64,000 bases of DNA. Origin: Copromyces sp. CBS 386.78. Taxonomy: Eukaryota > Ascomycota > Sordariomycetes > Sordariales > Sordariaceae. The notes beneath the pieces are model-generated. The model saw nothing but the letters and a program-made list of their open reading frames with translations, searched no databases and was not told the DNA's origin. Position numbers and translations under genes: made by a program. The stretch is from contig MU839117.1 of NCBI GenBank assembly GCA_030685235.1, forward strand, positions 1-64,000, written 5' to 3'. This document shows, one piece after another, positions 57,947-64,000 of this stretch (the stretch's first letter is position 1; each line of letters opens with the position of its first letter).

Positions 57947-59860
57947 TTATTCCTCACTCTTCGTCCTCTCACTCTCCGACTGCCCCTCAACAACAAGCGG
58001 AACAATAACAGTCAAAATCCCATCCTCCAACTTCGCCTTAATCCGCTTCCAATCTACTCCTCTTTGCCGTTGCTGGTTTCCAGGTGTAGGTGCGTCCGTA
58101 ATGAAGTTGACTCGCTTTGAAAACCTACCGACAGGAATTCTTTCTTCTAATGTACTCTGGAACTGGGACTGGAGCTGGTTGTTACTGGTGGTGGTCTCAG
58201 TAGTGGTAATTATGAAGCCGTCATCGTCGTCGCTTCTTTTAGAGATATTCCCTACAGACGGAACCGAGTTCGACTTTGAGTTTGAGTTTGATGAGTGAGA
58301 AACTGCGCTTGATCTGGACTTCCGCTCATAAGCCAGCCACAGCTCCAAGTCTGCTTCGAAGTCGGATTTTGACTCCTGGAATGAGGCCCGGTTCAAAAGC
58401 CGACCAGAGGCGTGACTCGAACCATCAGCTACCCCCGCCTCCGTCTCCCTCTCCCTCTCGCTTTCGGAATTTGATTCAAGAGAAGAAGATGATGATGATG
58501 ATGATGAATCTGGATCTACGCCGGAATCAACATTCCGATACAAAACCCCACTAACCGTCAACACATCCGCATTAGGGTCGTAAGCAATGCTGATATCCCG
58601 CCGCTTAAAGCCGGGAATGGCGAGCTGGATGGTGAAGGATGTGGGAGAGGACCGGAAGATGTCGAGGGGTGGGGAGATGAGGGGGGGTTGTTCTTCTTCT
58701 TCCTCTTCTTCGTCCTCTTCATCTTCCTCGTCTTCTTCTGGCTGTGGCTGGATCTCCGGGTTGGTTGGGGTTTGTGTAATGGTGTGGGCTGCGATGGTGT
58801 TGGTGGTGTCGATAAAGGACCGGCGGCAACTATGGCAGTGAGGGCAGTCGTGCCACTCGTCGTTATCAAAGTCGGGGTCGTCCTGGTCGTCGTTTTTATT
58901 GTTATTCTTAATGTTGTTTCCCTTGTCGTCTCTCCTGCTATCGTTTATGTTGTCTTCGCTGTCTTCCTTGTCTTTCTCGTTCTTCCTGTCCTTCTCTTCG
59001 TCACTGTCTTCAATGAAGCACCAACTCTCATCATCCGAATCGGTTTCTTCCCCTGGGGCTGTTACAAAAACGTAACCTTCTTCCTGATCCTTCTTCCCTT
59101 TCCCCTTCTGCTCCAATTTCTCATCTTCTTCCTCTTTCCCCTTCTCCTCTTCATCTCCCGTTCCTTCCTCCTTTTCCTTGTACCTTCCCTCCTCCTCCTT
59201 CTCCTCGTTCTTTCCCTCCTCCTCTCCCTCGTTCTTTCCCGTCTCATGCTCCTCCTCACCTGCCTGTTCCTCACTTCCTGAGTCAGAAGATCCCTCATCA
59301 CCACCCTCATCCTCCTCAAACCTCTCCAAAAACTCGCTCATACCCAAATACCGAACCCCATGATACCAACCCGCTTTTCCCAAACCACCACCCACACCAC
59401 CCAACGCACCCGTCCCCTCCTCGCTGTTCGTCCTTTCGTCGAAAGCTTTCATTCTGGCTATGTTCGCCAGGACTTGAAAAAGTTCGGTGTACTCCTCGTC
59501 GCTCTCTTCTTCCTCTCCCTCTTCCTCTGCGTTATCGTCGTTTTCGTCCTCTTCTTCGTCTTCCCATTCCTCATCGTCGTCATCGTCTTCGTTGTCTTCG
59601 TCATAACCATCATCGTCATCTCTTTGCTGATGCTGTGGTCGGTTCTCCATTTGTCTCTGCTCCTCTTGGCCCTCGATGATTTCCTTGTCCTTCCCCTTTT
59701 CTTCGCGAGTTGGTCGCTTGTTGTTACTGTAGTCTGAAGAAACAAGAGGTCGTGAATAGTTAACCGGTGTTGAAGGCACTGGGGGATTTGCTGGGTTTGG
59801 GGCTGGTACAGATGGAGGAGTATCAGTACTCGGGGGAGCTGTTGGTGCTTTTTCGTCCAT
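57947..59860 (-). CDS. Acidic protein with a split alpha-crystallin (Hsp20) domain
   Basis: 637 aa, one uninterrupted frame from ATG 59860. Residues 50-390 are overwhelmingly D/E/K/N (several runs of more than ten acidic residues). A small Cys/His patch 'CPHCHSC' lies at 339-345. The alpha-crystallin domain appears in two parts. The first half is 394-443 ('PPLDIFRSSPTSFTIQLAIP', 'ISIAYDPNADVLTVSGVLYR'). The second half is 572-623 ('EERIPVGRFSKRVNF' and the hallmark 'KAKLEDGILTVIVPL'). About 128 Ser-rich residues separate them at the position of the loop before the ERxxGxF strand of Hsp30-type proteins. It probably acts as an ATP-independent chaperone or a nucleic-acid/histone-associated acidic protein; the role is inferred only from the domain. 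Usual fungal sHSPs are about 150-250 aa. Convergent with sec10. Confidence 0.8.
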   Translation of the reverse strand: MDEKAPTAPPSTDTPPSVPAPNPANPPVPSTPVNYSRPLVSSDYSNNKRPTREEKGKDKEIIEGQEEQRQMENRPQHQQRDDDDGYDEDNEDDDDDEEWEDEEEDENDDNAEEEGEEEESDEEYTELFQVLANIARMKAFDERTNSEEGTGALGGVGGGLGKAGWYHGVRYLGMSEFLERFEEDEGGDEGSSDSGSEEQAGEEEHETGKNEGEEEGKNEEKEEEGRYKEKEEGTGDEEEKGKEEEDEKLEQKGKGKKDQEEGYVFVTAPGEETDSDDESWCFIEDSDEEKDRKNEKDKEDSEDNINDSRRDDKGNNIKNNNKNDDQDDPDFDNDEWHDCPHCHSCRRSFIDTTNTIAAHTITQTPTNPEIQPQPEEDEEDEEDEEEEEEEQPPLISPPLDIFRSSPTSFTIQLAIPGFKRRDISIAYDPNADVLTVSGVLYRNVDSGVDPDSSSSSSSSSLESNSESERERETEAGVADGSSHASGRLLNRASFQESKSDFEADLELWLAYERKSRSSAVSHSSNSNSKSNSVPSVGNISKRSDDDDGFIITTTETTTSNNQLQSQFQSTLEERIPVGRFSKRVNFITDAPTPGNQQRQRGVDWKRIKAKLEDGILTVIVPLVVEGQSESERTKSEE

Positions 59861-60680
59861 GACTGACTGATTGGGATAAATATGCTTCTGTTGGTGAGAT
59901 CGTGTGCTGGTCTAGAAGCGGTTTAGCAGGAAATGAAGACGATACAAGATCCGATAGTAAAGTGTCTCTAGGAAGGGAGAATGGTTAGTTCAAGTGAATT
60001 CTTCTTCATATATCTTCCCACATCTCCCCTACCATCATATACGATAGATGAAGCAGTCTTCTTGTTCAAGCAGAGATGATTAACCTGTGCGATAATATGA
60101 GCCACCATATGGTTTACCACGAGCCCCTTTCTCAGTGTGGTCTTGGTCAGGTCTTAGACGGCTAGACTGTATGACAAGCCTTCGTCCAACTTTACCCGCG
60201 TGGGCAAGACCGGCCAAGCACTTCGCAATGACACAGACACCGGTAGCACCAGGAAGCCAAAAACCCCCACTCAGACAGCTAACTTCCAGAACAATCCCGA
60301 ACATCAGTACAGATGCAAAACTCTCGTGTAATCCCATTCCCGTCAAGTGCCATTCTCCCGTTCATCATGACTCCCTAATTATTTTTATTTGCGTACTCCT
60401 ATTTAGGGGGGGTATATCCAATACAAACCGCTCATTTTTTTATTAATCTCCTGGACCCACCCACGGGACATGTTAACATACCTTGTATCCTGAAACCAGG
60501 ACCATTTTGCCCATTTCCAACACCCGCGTCATTATACCCAAAAGACAATCAACCTTTTTACTGCCCCCTTCCCGGCTCGCCTTGTTTGTACACCCATGTT
60601 TTGTCGCACGTGTTGAAAGATAACCCGTGCGTGTGCGTATGTTGAAACTCTTTCATCTGATCTCTCAACACCCTTCTTTT
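59861..60680. other. Intergenic: promoter of the Hsp20-like gene and 3' flank of nuc-1
   Basis: No gene seen. No clear nGAAn heat-shock element array was found by eye. The right part is T-rich, suitable for the nuc-1 3' UTR. Confidence 0.5.
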
Positions 60681-63161
60681 CTATTCATCCATCGCGTCAC
60701 CACTGCCAGCTTTCAGGTCTCCATCCATGACCGAATTGGCCTCCGTGGTGGCAGCACCCGCATCTTCGGCAATGCCAGCTGGTGATCCAGACCCCGACAC
60801 GGCGCCGCCCTGCATTTTGATCTCCCCCAACTTCCTCTCCGCCTCTTCCGCCCTCTTGTTCGCCTCAGCCACCTCTTTCTGCAGCTGTTTGATGTACTCA
60901 ATCGCCATCTCCACCGTGCTCGCCTTGCTGTTGGGTATACCCCCACCAGCCTTGTCCTTATCCTTCTGGTTCTTATCCTCTTTGTCAGCACCCCCGCTGC
61001 CGCCACCACCACCGCTACTGCTATTGCCATCGTTATCTCCATCTCTGCCGTCTTTGCCGGGGGCTTTTGGAAGAAGCGTGGCAATCTCCTGCAGCGCCGA
61101 GTTGATCCTGTTCCTCCTGCCTTGCTCCGCAATCTTGTGTGACGTCCGCTTCGATGTTAGGTTGGTGGAAAGCTCGCTAGGGTAGGAAACGCCGGGAACG
61201 GTGTTACCTTCGAGGATACGCTGGTAGTTGGATTTGGTGGCGAGCAGGAGCGATGCTGCGTCATCGGCACCCGCGGATCCTCCTGGTAGTAAAGGTTTGA
61301 TGCTGGGCGAGATCTTGGGACGAAGGGCCGGGGACATGTGTATCGAGCTCACGCTTGCACGCTTTTTGCCGAGTCTTCCAATGGGCAAAAGCTGGGGTGT
61401 CCGTTTCAAGCTATTCGCGGTATCGGGCTTCAGCTGCGGGCTGGGAAGAGTGGCGGAAGGAAGTGCCGGAGGCTTGGCTACCACAGAAGACGGTGGCGGT
61501 GGGAGGCTTGGCGTTTGTAGAGGCGCGGCCGCCTTTTGAATAGGATCGAGAGCCGGTGTTCCAAGAGTGGTGATGATAGGAGCGGGCTTTGGTGTCGACG
61601 AGAAGTTGATGGAATCTGGGAGCTCAAAGGTTTCGATATGGTCGGCATCCATTGGGTCATGAGCACCAGTTCCTGCCGCTGAAGGGTTGCGATTGCTCGG
61701 CGAGCTCAGTTTCATCAGTGATGCTGGCGTCGCAGGAGAGGCAATTCCAGGTCGGCCTGGTTGGAGGGTAATAGGCACAGCACTACTGCTCGCTTGAGGT
61801 GCCAGAAAGGGAGATGGTTTGGCGGAGCGAGACTTCGGAAGTGGTGGCGGGGGCATCTCAACTGGCGAGACAGCATCATTAAGGTTCTCGGGGGAGATGG
61901 ATCCATTCTCAGAGTCAGTTACACCAGCTGTGGGCGAATATGAAGTCTGTGTTAACGGCGTAGGAGGTTGTTGGCGTTCCTGACTTGTTGCTGCATTCTC
62001 GATCAGTTGATTCAGAGCTTGTGGGCTAAGCATGGGAGTGGTAGCCGTCTTTCTGCGTATCGGTTTCGAGATGGGAGACTGTTTGATGCCGGCGCCGCTC
62101 TTCGCTCTGGCCTTCACTGCGTTCTTGCGCATCTTCTTAGCCAAATCTCCTGGGCTAACGCTCGCTTGGGACAGGGCAGGTGGCTCGAGTGACATCTCTC
62201 TGGGCGAGTTCCCGTTCATCGTGCCGAGCCTCTGGTCGAGAATCCCCAAAGAGTCGTTTTGCGCATGCAAGGCTGGCGAGGTAAGGGGGCTGAAGTAGGC
62301 TCCGGGAACGGCAAAAGGCGTATCGATAGGGAAATGGGTCTCCAGCGGCGTGACGGCCGGTGATACCAACGGGGTGAATGACATCTGTCGGGGTTGGTCA
62401 GCGAAATCTGTGATTCGTTTGGACAGAACAGACTTCTCTAGACCTACATCATGCTGGTCTTTGATCCTTGTATATCTGTAGTCGACGACCTGTTGCCGTT
62501 GATGCTGCTGCGGTTGCTGTTGCTGTTGCTGTCGCCCGGAGTGGTGTTGATCAGATGGTGTTGACTGGGCATAGTAATTCTGACTAGATCCAGCAGTGAG
62601 TTCCAGGCTCTGAGGTGTTGGAGGAACTATGTGGTTCTGTTGAGAAGCGAAGAAGGCGACTTGCTGCTCTTGCAACCGTTGGTGCTGAGCGTGTAACTTC
62701 TGCTGCTGGAGGAACTGGATCTGAGCATCGATGTTGTTGAGGACAGCGTCCGAGGGCGTAGAGGGCTGTACCAAGGCTGTCGGGGCGTTCTGGTATGGCG
62801 CTGCCGTCGTAATCGCAGGCATCTGATGCTGCTGCTGGTGTTGATGTTGGTGTTGATGCTGCTGTTGCGCATGATGCTGAAGCATGGCGTGGTCTACAGG
62901 CGACAAGATCATGGACATGTCGGTACCGGTCATGGGGGTGTCCAACTGCTCACCCCCTGAAGAATGGAGCAGATGGTCGGCGGCATGGTGACCCGGATGG
63001 TGGTCGGCCGCAAAGTCGTGAAAGTCAAAGTTCAAAGCGCCGGACAGATCGCCAATGTCGTTTATATCCAAGAACTGGTTGAAGTCATCGTCGGCTGCGG
63101 TGTGTAGGGTCTGGTGGTGACTGTGACTGTGGTCCGGGCCACTCCACGACGAGGAGTCCAT
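60681..63161 (-). CDS. nuc-1: bHLH transcription factor NUC-1, phosphorus-acquisition regulator
   Basis: 826 aa, intronless; ATG at 63161 (an in-frame GTG precedes it). Activates phosphatase and phosphate-permease genes under phosphate starvation; held inactive by the PREG/PGOV cyclin-CDK pair, which NUC-2 opposes. The N-terminus is H/D-rich ('DFNQFLDINDIGDLSGALNF', an acidic/hydrophobic activation-like region). Poly-Q/QH tracts follow at about 95-230, then P/S-rich stretches with many SP/TP sites. The basic-helix1 'TSHKIAEQGRRNRINSALQE' is at about 673-692 with the E-box-reading H-E-R residues. The loop is exceptionally long (about 46 residues, G/D/K-rich). Helix 2 'KASTVEMAIEYIKQLQKEVA' leads into a short leucine-zipper-like coil. 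Length and arrangement agree with N. crassa NUC-1 (824 aa in the literature as I recall). A Pho4-like protein of another Sordariomycete would be the alternative. Confidence 0.93.
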   Translation of the reverse strand: MDSSSWSGPDHSHSHHQTLHTAADDDFNQFLDINDIGDLSGALNFDFHDFAADHHPGHHAADHLLHSSGGEQLDTPMTGTDMSMILSPVDHAMLQHHAQQQHQHQHQHQQQHQMPAITTAAPYQNAPTALVQPSTPSDAVLNNIDAQIQFLQQQKLHAQHQRLQEQQVAFFASQQNHIVPPTPQSLELTAGSSQNYYAQSTPSDQHHSGRQQQQQQPQQHQRQQVVDYRYTRIKDQHDVGLEKSVLSKRITDFADQPRQMSFTPLVSPAVTPLETHFPIDTPFAVPGAYFSPLTSPALHAQNDSLGILDQRLGTMNGNSPREMSLEPPALSQASVSPGDLAKKMRKNAVKARAKSGAGIKQSPISKPIRRKTATTPMLSPQALNQLIENAATSQERQQPPTPLTQTSYSPTAGVTDSENGSISPENLNDAVSPVEMPPPPLPKSRSAKPSPFLAPQASSSAVPITLQPGRPGIASPATPASLMKLSSPSNRNPSAAGTGAHDPMDADHIETFELPDSINFSSTPKPAPIITTLGTPALDPIQKAAAPLQTPSLPPPPSSVVAKPPALPSATLPSPQLKPDTANSLKRTPQLLPIGRLGKKRASVSSIHMSPALRPKISPSIKPLLPGGSAGADDAASLLLATKSNYQRILEGNTVPGVSYPSELSTNLTSKRTSHKIAEQGRRNRINSALQEIATLLPKAPGKDGRDGDNDGNSSSGGGGGSGGADKEDKNQKDKDKAGGGIPNSKASTVEMAIEYIKQLQKEVAEANKRAEEAERKLGEIKMQGGAVSGSGSPAGIAEDAGAATTEANSVMDGDLKAGSGDAMDE

Positions 63162-64000
63162 CACGCCCGCCGGCTAGGCCCTCCGGGGCCCTATTGTTTG
63201 ATCTGAAGTCCGGACTGAAGATTGTTCGGGGACGGCCGGCTATCCGGCACGGGTGCGGGTGCGGGTACGGGAACGGGTACGGGGGCTATGTGTGCTTTTC
63301 GTCTGGAGTAGCGGAGGCAGAACCAGTGGTTTCGAGACCGGTCGTTGGGTAATCAATTGAGTCGACCGACGTAAGGACGTCAAGGCCGCAGGTCAAAAAG
63401 CGGTTGGCTTATCTGGGTTTGATTTTGGACCTCTGGGCCGGCTCTGTTAGACGCCTGGCAATATTTGATCGGCAATGCGATGACGGATGACCGCTTGAAA
63501 GGGCCCTATAGTCTCGAAAGGTTTTGAGGCTTGGCCGGGTGTGTCCCGTCTTGGTGGCTCCGTAATTAGGCGGTACTAGGGGACAATGGACCCGAGGTGA
63601 TTGCCGAAGACGAACGGTTTCGGGCTCGCGGTCAGGTTTGCGCGACTCGGCGAAACATCCATTGATCAAGATGTCGGGTGCGCCACTGATTGGTAGCTCC
63701 CCAAGGACCCTTTGATGGATGCGTACGGGTAGAGATATTGGATTCGTTTGATGCTCTCTGTCGGTTGGATTGGAAGAGCATTAGTCGTAGGTAACCGACG
63801 TGGGACTCTTCCTTCACAAGTGTCTCAGGCTCTCAGCGTCTACGGGCGTCCTAGTGTCTCCTCACAGGTGGGAGGGGGGGAGAAAGAAGCCCAGGTAGAG
63901 AAACCTCACAGGTGGGGTGGGGGGGAGAAAAAAAGAAGCCCAGGCAGAGAAACGTCAAAAGGGTCCATCTACCTCAGCTCTAGACTTCGCCCGCCCCCGC
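63162..64000. promoter_or_regulatory. nuc-1 5' flank/leader with two tandem repeats
   Basis: Upstream of the minus-strand nuc-1 ATG. It contains a hexamer tract of GGGTGC/GGGTAC/GGGAAC type at 63,249-63,285 (about six units) and a tandem pair of about 44-50 bp units (63,860-63,903 and 63,904-63,953) of the form CCTCACAGGTGGG, G-run, GAGAAA, GAAGCCCAGG, AGAGAAA. On the nuc-1 sense strand these are C/T-rich. No separate gene is seen. The window ends here. Confidence 0.6.
63860..63953 (+). repeat. Two-copy tandem repeat upstream of nuc-1
   Basis: Copies at 63,860-63,903 and 63,904-63,953 share CCTCACAGGTGGG...GGGGGGAGAAA...GAAGCCCAGG(T/C)AGAGAAA; the second has extra G and A residues in its homopolymer runs. 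Confidence 0.85.

Noticed and set aside
58688..59281. 197-codon plus-strand frame rich in L/V/F
   Set aside because: Antisense shadow of the acidic D/E/K-coding region of the Hsp20-like gene.

Overview
The window comes from a filamentous ascomycete, almost certainly Neurospora or a very close relative. Four observations support this. Protein genes have few, short introns (GT...AG, often with a CTAAC branch site). Two blocks are extremely AT-rich and TA-rich repeat relics whose differences are G:C to A:T transitions, the signature of repeat-induced point mutation (RIP). An 826-residue long-loop bHLH protein matches the Neurospora phosphate regulator NUC-1. Ordinary genes prefer C/G at third codon positions. 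All identifications rest on reading the sequence; no database search was run.

Layout. 1-13.4 kb is a heterochromatin-like RIP block. It holds a minus-strand Tad-like LINE relic (1-3.3 kb), a plus-strand relic of a CACTA/Plavaka-type DNA transposase (about 5.2-10.1 kb), a RIP-altered minisatellite (10.3-10.8 kb) and unassigned AT-rich DNA. 15.1-16.6 kb carries a GT34 (Mnn10-type) mannosyltransferase gene. 18.33-18.93 kb is an un-RIPed 605-bp inverted-repeat element flanked by TA. 19.03-24.79 kb is a full-length but RIP-dead Ty1/copia retrotransposon with 180-bp LTRs and a GATAA target-site duplication.

From 27.3 kb on the sequence is euchromatic. It holds a 64-residue cysteine-cluster protein, a 1090-residue single-pass membrane protein, a Kae1/Qri7-family tRNA t6A enzyme, proteasome subunit beta5 (pre2), and a Reg1-like PP1 regulatory subunit. 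A 9.8-kb stretch without a recognisable gene follows (40.6-50.4 kb). After it come tRNA m1G37 methyltransferase (trm5), Nus1 (cis-prenyltransferase subunit), exocyst subunit Sec10, an unusual acidic protein with a split alpha-crystallin domain, and nuc-1.

The genes are independent units, as usual in fungi. Loose themes are secretion and glycosylation (Mnn10, Nus1/dolichol, Sec10), modification of tRNA position 37 (Qri7-type t6A37, Trm5 m1G37), proteostasis (Pre2, Hsp20-like) and nutrient signalling (Reg1, NUC-1). Nus1 and sec10 share a divergent promoter. The Qri7-type gene/pre2 and sec10/hsp20-like pairs are convergent.
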